64,000 nucleotides of DNA from positions 97,706,210 through 97,770,209 of the forward strand of contig CM026390.1 in assembly GCA_014843695.1 (NCBI GenBank), read 5' to 3'. Source of the DNA: Archivesica marissinica (taxonomy: Eukaryota; Mollusca; Bivalvia; Venerida; Vesicomyidae). The translations under genes were made by a program, and so were the position numbers. Shown here one piece after another: positions 19,961 to 33,850 of the stretch (its first letter is position 1; every line of letters begins with the position of its first letter). A model generated the notes under the pieces. It was not told the DNA's origin. It saw only the letters and a program-made list of their open reading frames with translations, and made no database searches.

Positions 19961-22265
19961 TCATCAGGTAGTGTTATCGTCAAGTAGTAGTGTCCTCACG
20001 TAGAGGTGACCTCTAGTAGAGGTGTGCTCATGTAGTGTTGTCGTCAGGTAGTGGTGTCCTCACGTAGAGGTGACCTCTAGTAGAGGTGTGCTCATGTAGT
20101 GTTGTCGTCAGGTAGTGATGTCCTCAAGTAGAGGTGTCTTCGTGTAGAGGTGTCCTCAGGTAGTGTTGTCGTCAAGTAGTGTCCTCACGTAGAGGTGACC
20201 TCTAGTAGAGGTGTGCTGATGTAGTGTTGTCGTCAGGTAGTAATGTCCTCAAATAGAGGTGTCTTCATGTAGAGGTGACATCTGGTAGTGTTGTCGTCAA
20301 GTAGAGGTGTCCTCAAGTAGAGGTGTCATCATGCAGTGTTGTCCGCAAGTAAATGTGTCATCAAATAGAGGTGTCCTCTAGTAGAGATGTCTTCGTGTAG
20401 TGTTGGCGTCAGGTAATGATGTCCTTAAGTAGAGGTGTCCTCATGCAATGTCATCAAGTAATGGTAGCCTCAAGTAGAGGTGTCGAGTAAATGTGTCCTC
20501 ATATAGAGGTGTCCACAGGTAGTGTTGTCGCCAAGTAGAGGTGTCCTCAAGTAGAGGTGTCCTCATGCAGTGTTGTCCACAAGCACAGATGTCCTCGGGT
20601 AGAGGTGTCCTCATGTAGTGTTATCAAGTATAGGTATCCTCGTGTAGTGTTGTCGTCAAGTTGAGGTGTCGTCAAGTAGAGGTGTCCTCATGTAGTGTTA
20701 TCGTCAAGTAGAGGTGTCGTCAAGTAGAAGTGTCCTCAGGTAGTGTTGTCATCAAGTAGTGGTAACCTCAAGTAGAGGTGTCGAGTAAATGTGTTCTCAT
20801 ATAGAGGTGTCCTCGGGTAGTGTTGTCGTCAAGTAGAGGTGTCCTCAAGTAGAGGTACCCTCAGGTAGTGTTGTCGTCAAGTAGAGTTGTCGTCAAGTAA
20901 AGGTGTCCTCGAGTAGAGACGTCCTCGGGTAGTGTTGTCGTCAAGTAGTGGTGTCCTCCAGAAGATGTGTCCTCAGGTAGTGCTTTCGTCAAGTAGAGGT
21001 GTCGTCATGTACTATTGTCGTCAAGTAGTGGTATCCTCAAGTAGATGTGTCGAGTAAATGTGCCCTCATATAGAGGTGTCCTCAGGTAGTGTTGTCAAGT
21101 AGAGGTGTCGTCATGTAGTGTTGTCAAGTAGAGGTGTCGTCATGTAGTGTTGTCGTCATGTAGTGGTGTCATGTAGTGGTGTCGTCATGTAGTGTTGTCG
21201 TCATGTAGTGTTGTCGTCATGTAGTGGTGTCGTCATGTAGTGGTATCCTCAAGTAGATGTGTCGAGGAAATGTGCCCTCATATAGAGGTGTCCTCAGGTA
21301 GTGTTGTCAAGTAGAGGTGTCGTCATGTAGTGTTGTCGTCATGTAGTGGTGTCGTCATGTAGTGTTGTCGTCATGTAGTGTTGTCGTCATGTAGTGTTGT
21401 CGTCATGTAGTGTTGTCGTCATGTAGTGGTGTCGTCATGTAGTGGTATCGTCATGTAGTGGTATCCTCAAGTAGATGTGTCGAGTAAATGTGCCCTCATA
21501 TAGAGGTGTCCTCAGGTAGTGTTGTCAAGTAGAAGTGTCCTCAGGTAGTGTTGTCGTCAAGTAGTGGTATCCTCAAGTAGAGGTGTCGAGTAAATGTGCC
21601 CTCATATAGAGGTGTCCTCGGGTAGTGTTGTCAAGTAGAGGTGTCCTCGGGTAGTGTTGTCAAGTAGAGGTGTCGTCATGTAGTGTTGTCTTCAAGTAGA
21701 GGTGTCGTCATGTAGTGTTGTCGTCAAGTAGAGGTGTCGTCATGTAGTGTTGTCGTCAAGTAGAGGTGTCGTCATGTAGTGTTGTCGTCAAGTAGAGGTG
21801 TCGTCATGTAGTGTTGTCGTCAAGTAGAGGTGTCGTCATGTAGTGTTGTCGTCAAGTAGAGGTGTCGTCATGTAGTGTTGTCGTCAAGTAGAGGTGTTGA
21901 GTAAATGTACCCTCATATAGAGGTGTCCTCAAGTAGTGGTGTCCTCAAGTAGAAGTGGCCTCAAGTAGTGGTGTAACCAAGTAAAGGTGTCCTCAGTGGA
22001 GCTCCAGTAGGTGTTCTCAATTAGGGGTGTCCTCAGGTAGTGGTGTCCTCAAGTAGTGGTATCCTCAAGTAGAAGTGACCTCAAGTAGTGGTGTAACCAA
22101 GTAGAGGTGTCCTCAAGTCCTCAAGTAGAGCTCCAGTAGGTGTCCTCAATTAGGTGTGTCCTCATGTAGAGGTGTCGAGTAAATGTGCCCTCATGTAGTG
22201 GTGTCCTCAAGTAGTGGTATCCTCAAGTAGAAGTGGCCTCAAGTAGTGGTGTAACCAAGTAGAGG
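19961..22265. repeat. 16/17-bp minisatellite array with higher-order structure
   Basis: About 2.3 kb built from two alternating related units, aagtagaggtgtcctca (17) and ggtagtgttgtcgtca (16). Units are grouped in higher-order blocks: around 21664-21890 the pair repeats almost perfectly with a 32-bp period. A marker block containing gtgtcgagtaaatgtg recurs near 20485, 20790, 21050, 21480 and 21590. No open frame survives, because units vary in length. Confidence 0.93.
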
Positions 22266-22396
22266 AGGTACTTAAAATGGTTCTTTTTCTCTCTCGTGGC
22301 GACATATTCCGCAAGATTGTTTTTATATCTCCAGAGCTATTAATATCATATTGTAAGAGTTTATTTTGCAATGGAGCTAAATAATAAATTATGCCC
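22266..22396 (+). mobile_element. 5'-truncated SINE tail
   Basis: Contains ctctcgtggcgacatattcc, then a diverged gagctattaatatcatattg and aatggagctaaataat. These align with the 3' half of the SINE at 15452-15690. Confidence 0.5.
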
Positions 22397-24196
22397 GGTA
22401 TGACTGTATGATTAATGGATACATATGTCAGGTATAACTGTATGATTAATGGATAAATATGTCAGGTATGACTGTATGATTAATGGATACATATGTCAGG
22501 TATAACTGTATGATTAATGGATAAATATGTCAGGTATAACTGTATGATTAATGGATAAATATGTCAGGTATAACTATATGATTAATGGATAAATATGTCA
22601 GGTATGACTGTATGATTAATGGATAAATATGTCAGGTATGACTGTATGATTAATGGATAAATATGTCAGGTATGACTGTATGATTAATGGATAAATATGT
22701 CAGGTATACATGTATGATTACTGGATAAATATGTCAGGTATACTGTATGATTAATGGATAAATATGTCAGGTATGACTGTATGATTAATGGATAAATATG
22801 TCAGGTATGACTGTATGATTAATGGATAAATATGTCAGGTATACATGTATGATTAATGGATAAATATGTCAGGTATAACTGTATGATTAATGGATAAATA
22901 TGTCAGGTATGACTGTATGATTAATGGATAAATATGTCAGGTATGACTGTATGATTAATGGATAAATATGTCAGGTATACATGTATGATTAATGGATAAA
23001 TATGTCAGGTATAACTGTATGATTAATGGATAAATATGTCAGGTATACATGTATGATTAATGGATAAATATGTCAGGTATAACTGTATGATTAATGGATA
23101 AATATGTCAGGTATAACTGTATGATTAATGGATAAATATGTCAGGTATACATGTATGATTAATGGATAAATATGTCAGGTATAACTGTATGATTAATGGA
23201 TAAATATGTCAGGTATGACTGTATGATTAATGGATAAATATGTCAGGTATGACTGTATGATTAATGGATAAATATGTCAGGTATGACTGTATGATTAATG
23301 GATAAATATGTCAGGTATGACTGTATGATTAATGGATAAATATGTCAGGTATGACTGTATGATTAATGGATAAATATGTCAGGTATGACTGTATGATTAA
23401 TGGATAAATATGTCAGGTATGACTGTATGATTAATGGATAAATATGTCAGGTATGACTGTATGATTAATGGATAAATATGTCAGGTATGACTGTATGATT
23501 AATGGATAAATATGTCAGGTATGACTGTATGATTAATGGATAAATATGTCAGGTATACATGTATGATTAATGGATAAATATGTCAGGTATGACTGTATGA
23601 TTAATGGATAAATATGTCAGGTATAACTGTATGATTAATGGATAAATATGTCAGGTATAACTGTATGATTAATGGATAAATATGTCAGGTATAACTGTAT
23701 GATTAATGGATAAATATGTCAGGTATAACTGTATGATTAATGGATAAATATGTCAGGTATACTGTATGATTAATGGATAAATATGTCAGGTATGACTGTA
23801 TGATTAATGGATAAATATGTCAGGTATGACTGTATGATTAATGGATAAATATGTCAGGTATGACTGTATGATTAATGGATAAATATGTCAGGTATGACTG
23901 TATGATTAATGGATAAATATGTCAGGTATGACTGTATGATTAATGGATAAATATGTCAGGTATAACTGTATGATTAATGGATAAATATGTCAGGTATAAC
24001 TGTATGATTAATGGATAAATATGTCAGGTATACATGTATGATTAATGGATAAATATGTCAGGTATACATGTATGATTAATGGATAAATATGTCAGGTATG
24101 ACTGTATGATTAATGGATAAATATGTCAGGTATGACTGTATGATTAATGGATAAATATGTCTAGTATGCATGTATGATTAATGGATAAATATGTCA
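22397..24196. repeat. 34-bp satellite array, left part
   Basis: About 53 units of a 34-bp AT-rich sequence (core gattaatggataaatatgtc). Units differ mainly at one spot (tatgactg, tataactg or tacatg). The array is interrupted by a LINE at 24197 and resumes at 25558. Confidence 0.95.
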
Positions 24197-24844
24197 AATG
24201 CTGATATTAAATGTGAAGACTCTGTGAAACTCCTAGGTGTAGATATAGATTTTATGTTAAATTTTGATGAACAGGTTACAAAAATGTGTAAGAAGACTGC
24301 TAGACAACTGAATGTACTTCTCAGACTAAGCAAGTTTTTAACACCTGACCTCAAATTGTTAATTTATAAATCCATTATAAGATCAACTTTCAACTACTGT
24401 CCGCTCATATGGCACTTTTGTAACAAAACTAATACAGAAAAATTGGAGAAACTACAACATAGAGCTCTAAAATTTACTTTAAATGAATTCACCTCTAGCT
24501 ACGAAGACCTTTTGAAACAAGTAATCATGCCTACATTACATCTTAGTAGAATAAGAACTATTGCAATAGAAACATTCAAATGCCTGTACCATGAATCACC
24601 TCCATATTTACATGACCTGGTTAAATTTCGAAATATAAAATATTCTTTCAGACATTCAAACACTGTTGAAGTACCAACTGTACGCACCACCTTGAACGGT
24701 AAGAGATCTTTCAGATACGAGGCCGCTCATAATAACAACAGCCTGCCAAATGACATTAGAAAAATTGAAAACCACAAGGAGTTTGTGAGGCTGGTCCGTG
24801 CCTGGACGGGCTCGTCCTGTAAGTGCTCAATGTGCTCTACCTAG
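24197..24844 (+). pseudogene. LINE ORF2 C-terminal fragment
   Basis: About 215 open codons that read straight out of the flanking satellite; the ATG at 24191 belongs to the satellite, not to the gene. The segment starts at the block just after the reverse transcriptase core (SVKLLGVDID). It continues through the thumb-like region (LIYKSIIRSTFNYCPLIWHF, LEKLQHRALKF) and ends in a cysteine-containing tail (RAWTGSSCKCSMC). This is the typical end of CR1/Jockey-type ORF2 in marine invertebrates. Endonuclease and catalytic reverse transcriptase motifs are missing through 5' truncation. There are no internal stops, so the insertion is fairly young. Confidence 0.85.
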
Positions 24845-25557
24845 TCGTGTCCGCTTATTTCCTCATGCTTAATGTGCTTAATGTGCTTATAAATGTGTGC
24901 TATGTGTTTTATTTGTGTTTTTATGTTTATAATTTATGATTTGTGCTAGCTTGATGTTCTAATTTGATTGTTGTAACTTAGTTTTAGTGTTCTATAAATT
25001 TGCATGCCACAAATAGTTGCTTTAACTGCTTTTTATGTATTTTGTTTTAAGATACCTGTGAGGTAATTGCTGATCAGTTCCTTTCCAAATCTGATTTGGG
25101 GGATAACTGTTTTTTTTTTAAAACATATCTTAATTTCACAGTAGTGTACCTTTTTGCCTGTCAGTGTCTTAACATTTTTGTTCTTTGCAGTTTTTAGGCC
25201 ACAGGCCAAGATCAGCAACTACAACACAGTGTATCAATCAATAGTGTATTTCTATTTGAACTCTTAAGATTTATCTATATTATATAGTTGCTTGTATCTT
25301 AAGCTGTATGTTATCCTTAAATTGTTAAAACTATTAACACAATGTATTAATTTTATTTTTGTCTTTTAGGTGCTCGCTTTAACATGTTTTAATTATGCTA
25401 TGTCCTGTGTTGTATTCATGTTTAAACCAACTTTTATTTCTTAGCTGTTTTTTCTTATGTTTTGATTATAATATATGTTTGTCGGAAAAATAGCTTATTA
25501 GCTAATGTTATTTGTAAATGTAATCCGACGTTAAATAAAGCTTCTTGTATCTTGTAT
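24197..25557 (+). mobile_element. 5'-truncated CR1/L2-like LINE
   Basis: A 1.36-kb insertion inside the 34-bp array. It contains the C-terminal part of ORF2 (24197-24844), an AT-rich 3' untranslated region and a terminal aataaagcttcttgtat with a short (cttgtat)2 tail. No poly-A tail. The array sequence resumes in near-register on the other side with no more than one shared base, so no target duplication is visible. Confidence 0.8.
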
Positions 25558-25798
25558 AGGTATAACTGTATGATTAATGGATAAATATGTCAGGTATACA
25601 TGTATGATTAATGGATAAATATGTCAGGTATAACTGTATGATTAATGGATAAATATGTCAGGTATACATGTATGATTAATGGATAAATATGTCAGGTATA
25701 ACTGTATGATTAATGGATAAATATGTCAGGTATCACTGCTGTATGATTAATGGATAAATATGTCAGGTATAACTGTATGATTAATGGATAAATATGAC
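25558..25798. repeat. 34-bp satellite array, right part
   Basis: Seven more units of the same 34-bp satellite after the LINE insertion, ending in a diverged unit (gacaagcata). Confidence 0.95.
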
Positions 25799-26586
25799 AA
25801 GCATAACGTAACGGTATAAAAATGCGTATGCACGTGTTGAATTATCAAATGATGGCAAGACCAAACTCAATGTGTATTGATTGTGTCAACAAGATGTATT
25901 AGTGGTGTTATTCCGGAACAGCGAAAGTTGATATAGTGCATTAATCTTATCTAACCTGATATCTCCCTAATCTACCATCCACCATTCGTGATAGTGTACT
26001 ATTTTTTTGATTTTAGGAGGCTTCGGCAATTATCTGTTAAGGTATAAAAATGTATTCGATAATAAAATATTTATATTAATCTCATCTGAGATATATTATA
26101 TAACATGATCTACAGCACATGTACAGGTGTATCGGTGGGATAACTCCGCCATTCTCAAGATTAAACATTGAGAAAGGTGTGGTTTATTGCACATAAACGC
26201 ATGTACACCTGTGTTACAGAATACTTTTACATAAAATAGAAATATGGTAAAATAGAAATATGGTAAAATAGAAAAACCGTATTAATTTTAGTTAATAATA
26301 TTTTATTGCATTATATACACATATTCAACAATACAACGATTGACAAACAATTGAAAGCAAATGGGTTGGTCCACAAGTTCTATCAACATTAGTAATCCCT
26401 CCCCAGTGAAATTAAACAAAAAAATGCTAAACTCAATTGGCCTAATTATATTTCATGTATATAATAACACGTTTAGTCTAAATAATAAAGAATAGCTATA
26501 GTTCGCAGTAAATGCATAACCCCTGGTGTTGATGTGTCCCCGCCCCCCCCCGGCAATTACGGCCGAATCTAAGGTCCAGTTACACC
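25799..26586. other. No gene recognised
   Basis: AT-rich DNA with a small 16-bp direct repeat (aaaatagaaatatggt, 26233-26275). It ends in a C-rich run just before the gap. Confidence 0.4.
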
Positions 26587-27586
26587 NNNNNNNNNNNNNN
26601 NNNNNNNNNNNNNNNNNNNNNNNNNNNNNNNNNNNNNNNNNNNNNNNNNNNNNNNNNNNNNNNNNNNNNNNNNNNNNNNNNNNNNNNNNNNNNNNNNNNN
26701 NNNNNNNNNNNNNNNNNNNNNNNNNNNNNNNNNNNNNNNNNNNNNNNNNNNNNNNNNNNNNNNNNNNNNNNNNNNNNNNNNNNNNNNNNNNNNNNNNNNN
26801 NNNNNNNNNNNNNNNNNNNNNNNNNNNNNNNNNNNNNNNNNNNNNNNNNNNNNNNNNNNNNNNNNNNNNNNNNNNNNNNNNNNNNNNNNNNNNNNNNNNN
26901 NNNNNNNNNNNNNNNNNNNNNNNNNNNNNNNNNNNNNNNNNNNNNNNNNNNNNNNNNNNNNNNNNNNNNNNNNNNNNNNNNNNNNNNNNNNNNNNNNNNN
27001 NNNNNNNNNNNNNNNNNNNNNNNNNNNNNNNNNNNNNNNNNNNNNNNNNNNNNNNNNNNNNNNNNNNNNNNNNNNNNNNNNNNNNNNNNNNNNNNNNNNN
27101 NNNNNNNNNNNNNNNNNNNNNNNNNNNNNNNNNNNNNNNNNNNNNNNNNNNNNNNNNNNNNNNNNNNNNNNNNNNNNNNNNNNNNNNNNNNNNNNNNNNN
27201 NNNNNNNNNNNNNNNNNNNNNNNNNNNNNNNNNNNNNNNNNNNNNNNNNNNNNNNNNNNNNNNNNNNNNNNNNNNNNNNNNNNNNNNNNNNNNNNNNNNN
27301 NNNNNNNNNNNNNNNNNNNNNNNNNNNNNNNNNNNNNNNNNNNNNNNNNNNNNNNNNNNNNNNNNNNNNNNNNNNNNNNNNNNNNNNNNNNNNNNNNNNN
27401 NNNNNNNNNNNNNNNNNNNNNNNNNNNNNNNNNNNNNNNNNNNNNNNNNNNNNNNNNNNNNNNNNNNNNNNNNNNNNNNNNNNNNNNNNNNNNNNNNNNN
27501 NNNNNNNNNNNNNNNNNNNNNNNNNNNNNNNNNNNNNNNNNNNNNNNNNNNNNNNNNNNNNNNNNNNNNNNNNNNNNNNNNNNNNN
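26587..27586. other. Assembly gap (1000 N)
   Basis: Exactly 1000 undetermined bases, the conventional size for a gap of unknown length. The right edge begins inside the 50-bp satellite, so the gap is probably caused by that array. Open frames spanning it are artefacts. Confidence 0.98.
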
Positions 27587-30500
27587 AACATTGTGTTGGA
27601 GAGATATGGGTAAGGTAGTTATATGTAACCTAATGGAACATTGTGTTGGAGAGATATGGGTAAGGTATTTATATGTAACCTAATGGAACATTGTGTTGGA
27701 GAGATATGGGTAAGGTATTTATATGTAACCTAATGTAACATTGTGTTGGAGAGATATGGGTAAGGTATTTATATGTAACCTAATGTAACATTGTGTTGGA
27801 GAGATATGGGTAAGGTATTTATATGTAACCTAATGTAACATTGTGTTGGAGAGATATGGGTAAGGTATTTATATGTAACCTAATGTAACATTGTGTTGGA
27901 GAGATATGGGTAAGGTATTTATATGTAACCTAATGTAACATTGTGTTGGAGAGATATGGGTAAGGTATTTATATGTAACCTAATGTAACATTGTGTTGGA
28001 GAGATATGGGTAAGGTAGTTATATGTAACCTAATGTAACATTGTGTTGGAGAGATATGGGTAAGGTAGTTATATGTAACCTAATGTAACATTGTGTTGGA
28101 GAGATATGGGTAAGGTATTTATATGTAACCTAATGTAACATTGTGTTGGAGAGATATGGGTAAGGTATTTATATGTAACCTAATGTAACATTGTGTTGGA
28201 GAGATATGGGTACGGTATTTATATGTAACCTAATGTAACATTGTGTCGGAGAGATATGGGTACGGTATTTATATGTAACCTAATGTAACATTGTGTTGGA
28301 GAGATATGGGTAAGGTAGTTATATGTAACCTACTGTAACATTGTGTTGGAGAGATATGGGTAAGGTATTTATATGTAACCTAATGTAACATTGTGTTGGA
28401 GAGATATGGGTAAGGTATTTATATGTAACCTAATGTAACATTGTGTTGGAGAGATATGGGTAAGGTATTTATATGTAACCTAATGTAACATTGTGTTGGA
28501 GAGATATGGGTAAGGTAAGTAACATTTTGTTGGAGAGATATGGGTAAGGTATATATGTAACCTAATGTAACATTGTGTTGGAGAGATATGGGTAAGGTAG
28601 TTTATATGTAACCTAATGGAACATTGTGTTGGAGAGATATGGGTAAGGTATTTATATGTAACATAATGTAACATTGTGTTGGAGAGATATGGGTAAGGTA
28701 TTTATATGTAACCTAATGTAACATTGTGTTGGAGAGATATGGGTAAGGTATTTATATGTAACCTAATGTAACATTGTGTTGGAGAGATATGGGTAAGGTA
28801 TTTATATGTAACCTAATGTAACATTGTGTTGGAGAGATATGGGTAAGGTATTTATATGTAACCTAATGGAACATTGTGTTGGAGAGATATGGGTAAGGTA
28901 TTTATATGTAACCTAATGTAACATTGTGTTGGAGAGATATGGGTAAGGTATTTATATGTAACCTAATGTAACATTGTGTTGGAGAGATATGGGTAAGGTA
29001 TTTATATGTAACCTAATGGAACATTGTGTTGGAGAGATATGGGTAAGGTATTTATATGTAACCTAATGTAACATTGTGTTGGAGAGATATGGGTAAGGTA
29101 TTTATATGTAACCTAATGGAACATTGTGTTGGAGAGATATGGGTAAGGTATTTATATGTAACCTAATGTAACATTGTGTTGGAGAGATATGGGTAAGGTA
29201 TTTATATGTAACCTAATGTAACATTGTGTTGGAGAGATATGGGTAAGGTAGTTATATGTAACCTAATGTAACATTGTGTTGGAGAGATATGGGTAAGGTA
29301 GTTATATGTAACCTAATGTAACATTGTGTTGGAGAGATATGGGTAAGGTATTTATATGTAGCCTAATGGAACATTGTGTTGGAGATATATGGGTAAGGTA
29401 TTTATATGTAACCTAATGTAACATTGTGTTGGAGAGATATGGGTAAGGTAGTTATATGTAACATAATGGAACATTGTATTGGAGAGATATGGGTAAGGTA
29501 TTTATATGTAACATAATGGAACATTGTGTTGGAGAGATATGGGTAAGGTATTTATATGTAACATAATGGAACATTGTGTTGGAGAGATATTGGTAAGATA
29601 TATATATATTTAGCTTAAATAACAACTGTGTTGGATAGATATGGGTAAGGTATTTATATGTAACCTAATGTAACATAGTGTTGGAGAGATATGGGTAAGG
29701 TAGTTATATGTAGCCTAATGTAACATTGTGTTGGAGAGATATGGGTAAGGTATTTATATGTAACCTAATGTAACAACTGTGTTGGAGAGATATGGGTAAG
29801 GTATTTATATGTAACCTAATGTAACATAGTGTTGGAGAGATATGGGTAAGGTAGTTATATGTAACCTAATGTAACATTGTGTTGGAGAGATATGGGTAAG
29901 GTATTTATATGTAGCCTAATGGAACATTGTGTTGGAGAGATATGGGTAAGGTATTTATATGTAACCTAATGTAACATTGTGTTGGAGAGATATGGGTAAG
30001 GTATTTATATGTAACCTAATGTAACATTGTGTTGGAGAGATATGGGTAAGGTATTTATATGTAACCTAATGTAACATTGTGTTGGAGAGATATGGGTAAG
30101 GTAGTTTATATGCAACCTAATGGAACATTGTGTCGGAGAGATATGGGTAAGGTCAGTAACATTTTGTTGGAGAGATATGGGTAAGGTTGTTATATGTAAC
30201 CTACTGTAACATTGTGTTGGAGAGATATGGGTAAGGTAGTTATATGTAACCTAATGGAACATTGTGTTGGAGAGATATGGGTAAGGTATTTATATGTAAC
30301 CTAATGTAACATTGTGTTGGAGAGATATGGGTAAGGTATTTATATGTAACCTAATGTAACATTGTGTTGGAGAGATATGGGTAAGGTATTTATATGTAAC
30401 CTAATGTAACATTGTGTTGGAGAGATATGGGTAAGGTATTTATATGTAACCTAATGTAACATTGTGTTGGAGAGATATGGGTAAGGTATTTATATGTAAC

Positions 30501-32168
30501 CTAATGTAACATTGTGTTGGAGAGATATGGGTAAGGTATTTATATGTAACCTAATGTAACATTGTGTTGGAGAGATATGGGTAAGGTATTTATATGTAAC
30601 CTAATGGAACATTGTGTTGGAGAGATATGGGTAAGGTATTTATATGTAACCTAATGTAACATTGTGTTGGAGAGATATGGGTAAGGTATTTATATGTAAC
30701 CTAATGTAACATTGTGTTGGAGAGATATGGGTAAGGTATTTATATGTAACCTAATGTAACATTGTGTTGGAGAGATATGGGTAAGGTATTTATATGTAAC
30801 ATAATGGAACATTGTGTTGGAGAGATATGGGTAAGATATATATATTTAGCTTAATTAACAATGTGTTGGATAGATATGGGTAAGGTATTTATATGTAACC
30901 TAATGTAACATAGTGTTGGAGAGATATGGGTAAGGTAGTTATATGTAACCTAATGTAACATTGTGTTGGAGAGATATGGGTAAGGTATTTATATGTAACC
31001 TAATGTAACAATGTGTTGGAGAGATATGGGTAAGGTAGTTATATGTAACCTAATGTAACATTGTGTTGGAGAGATATGGGTAAGGTATTTATATGTAGCC
31101 TAATGGAACATTGTGTTGGAGAGATATGGGTAAGGTAGTTTATATGCAACCTAATGGAACATTGTGTCGGAGAGATATGGGTAAGGTAAGTAACATTTTG
31201 TTGGAGAGATATGGGTAAGGTAGTTATATGTAACCTAATGTAACATTGTGTTGGAGAGATATGGGTAAGGTAGTTTATATGTAACCTAATGGAACATTGT
31301 GTTGGAGAGATATGGGTAAGGTATTTATATGTAACCTAATGTAACATTGTGTTGGAGAGATATGGGTAAGGTATTTATATGTAACATAATGTAACATTGT
31401 GTTGGAGAGATATGGGTAAGGTATTTATATGTAACCTAATGTAACATTGTGTTGGAGAGATATGGGTAAGGTAGTTTATATGCAACCTAATGGAACATTG
31501 TGTCGGAGAGATATGGGTAAGGTAAGTAACATTTTGTTGGAGAGATATGGGTAAGGTAGTTATATGTAACCTAATGTAACATTGTGTTGGAGAGATATGG
31601 GTAAGGTATTTATATGTAACCTAATGTAACATTGTGTTGGAGAGATATGGGTAAGGTATTTATATGTAACCTAATGTAACATTGTGTTGGAGAGATATGG
31701 GTAAGGTAGTTTATATGTAACCTAATGGAACATTGTGTTGGAGAGATATGGGTAAGGTATTTATATGTAACCTAATGTAACATTGTGTTGGAGAGATATG
31801 GGTAAGGTATTTATATGTAACCTAATGTAACATTGTGTTGGAGAGATATGGGTAAGGTATTTATATGTAACCTAATGTAACATTGTGTTGGAGAGATATG
31901 GGTAAGGTATTTATATGTAACCTAATGGAACATTGTGTTGGAGAGATATGGGTAAGGTATTTATATGTAACCTAATGGAACATTGTGTTGGAGAGATATG
32001 GGTAAGGTATTTATATGTAACCTAATGTAACATTGTATTGGAGAGATATGGGTAAGGTATTTATATGTAACCTAATGGAACATTGTGTTGGAGAGATATG
32101 GGTAAGGTATTTATATGTAACCTAATGTAACTTTGTGTTGGAGAGATATGGGTAAGGTATTTATATGT
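27587..32168. repeat. 50-bp satellite array
   Basis: About 91 head-to-tail units of a 50-bp sequence (core ttggagagatatgggtaagg, followed by tatttatatgtaacctaatg). Most units are over 95% identical. Variants (tagtt for tattt, ggaac for gtaac) recur in patterns. Composite blocks with a shortened unit (aaggtaagtaacattttg) recur near 28514, 30150, 31180 and 31522, showing higher-order duplication. A diverged pair (tatatatatttagctta) occurs near 29600 and 30836. Confidence 0.96.
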
Positions 32169-33724
32169 CATCTAGTCCGCATAATGCCGCTTACATACTA
32201 TGGTTGCAGAGGAAATAGAGGATAATTTAACGCCACCCGTGGACATACACATTTCGATGATCACTCGATGAAATATAATCATATCTTACACTAATAAACA
32301 CACAGTTTCTTTTTTCTTTTATGATGTCCAATGATTTTGGCTAATATAATAAATTATGTTTTTTCCAATTTTATTCATTTAAACTACCTTGTCGATAGCC
32401 TCACTGCATTACAATACACAACCGCACATCCACTTGAGTTAGTTGAACGTCCGCAATAAGAAATAATTCCGTCATAAGTTTCAAGTTAGTTTCTGTTTGC
32501 TGTCAAAATTAAAAACTGCAGACAAATCAAATTCATTAGAAAAGATTACTTGATAATTAACTGTTCGTGCTTGTCAGAAAATAGCTAAAATACAAAAGTA
32601 GCCAACATCCAACATACGAAACTCAAACAGTGACAGAGAAAATGCCACCTTTCACTGTTTCAAGACAGTGGAAGATGGAGTTTTGTTTAACTGAGAGAAC
32701 TCTATAATTCATTGGAAAGCATACAAGAAATGTATTGATTCAGAAATGCACGGGCGTGATGCTGGGTAGGTTGACCTCCGTGGTTAAGATCTTTGGTCTC
32801 ATATCATTTGCATCTAACCACTATCTGTTCGATTTCAATAACAACATGACATTATCAAGCTGGTTTGTTGAAACTGGTGATTCTACCCGAATGCACTTAC
32901 GTTGCTTTATAAAATAATGCTCGTAGGACAACTGGAGTCTTCATCAACTACATGCACTTAAACCTGAAGATGAACATTTCACCGTTAGCGTTAGATGTTG
33001 GTGCGACTATAAGACCAAACGTAGATAAAAGTGAATCTAGCACCTCCAAGACTTGCAGATAAGGAAATCCCACCAGAGGGTTGAAGGTGGGATGTCCTTA
33101 ACCGTAACGCTATGGAGATGGTATATTTATTCCATCTTTCTTATGCTTTTGATGCACTTTACGAATTATGGCCAGCCTATATACACGCATGAATAACGTA
33201 TGAATTACTATAACGTGATGAGGTCATTGGAATGTGACAATTTACTCGCATTGATGTTGATTGTCATTTAAAAGTAAACACCACGTGTACATGTTGAGTT
33301 TAATGGTTTAATTTAGTTAATGCTAAACCTGTACATCTAACGCGGGTATAAAACTTCACATACTCTATGACTTTAACCATCATACTAAATGGAACTAAAT
33401 AAATAACAAGTTTAAAAGGGATATCAAAACTCGCAAAATGGTAATAGTAGGCACGCGAACATCATATGAATGGTAGCTATACGTCATTGATAGCGTCATC
33501 GCTGTTATTATAATGACGTAATCCCACGGTAGTATTCGGATGTTACCGTTATCCAATGAAATGATATTACTTTGCACGCGGAAATAAACGGAAACTACCG
33601 GACTTGTTCGTGATATATAATTAGCATACAGTAGTTCCCTTGTCTACCCAGTTAGACAGATTTATCTCACACCCCACAAACACCACGAACAGCCTGTCTA
33701 TAGGTAAGAAAAATATATGTAAGT
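32169..33724. other. No gene recognised
   Basis: AT-rich DNA with only short, motif-free open frames. One strong hairpin is described separately. Confidence 0.4.
33061..33099. other. Imperfect hairpin
   Basis: Arms aaggaaatcccacc and ggtgggatgtcctt pair at 12 of 14 positions around an 11-base loop. It could be the ends of a short palindromic element or a structured RNA; nothing else supports a gene. Confidence 0.45.
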
Positions 33725-33850
33725 GTTCGAATAGACCCACCGACCTTCGGCATACCAGCTGGATAGTTTATTACTAGACACAATTACACTACAGTATAGG
33801 ACTCAAACTCGCGCTGATAAGGACCATGTGGTTATCAGTCCATTCGACAG
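33725..33850 (-). mobile_element. SINE fragment, third family
   Basis: Shares the block cgaccttcggcataccagct and ggatag.tt...ctaga with the element at 19409-19615. It includes a B-box-like region (aggactcaaactcgcgct on the plus strand). Diverged and incomplete. Confidence 0.45.

Noticed and set aside
19961..22265. CRISPR-like array
   Set aside because: Units are contiguous short repeats without unique spacers, in animal DNA.
26526..27683. Open frames spanning the run of N
   Set aside because: Artefact of translating undetermined bases.
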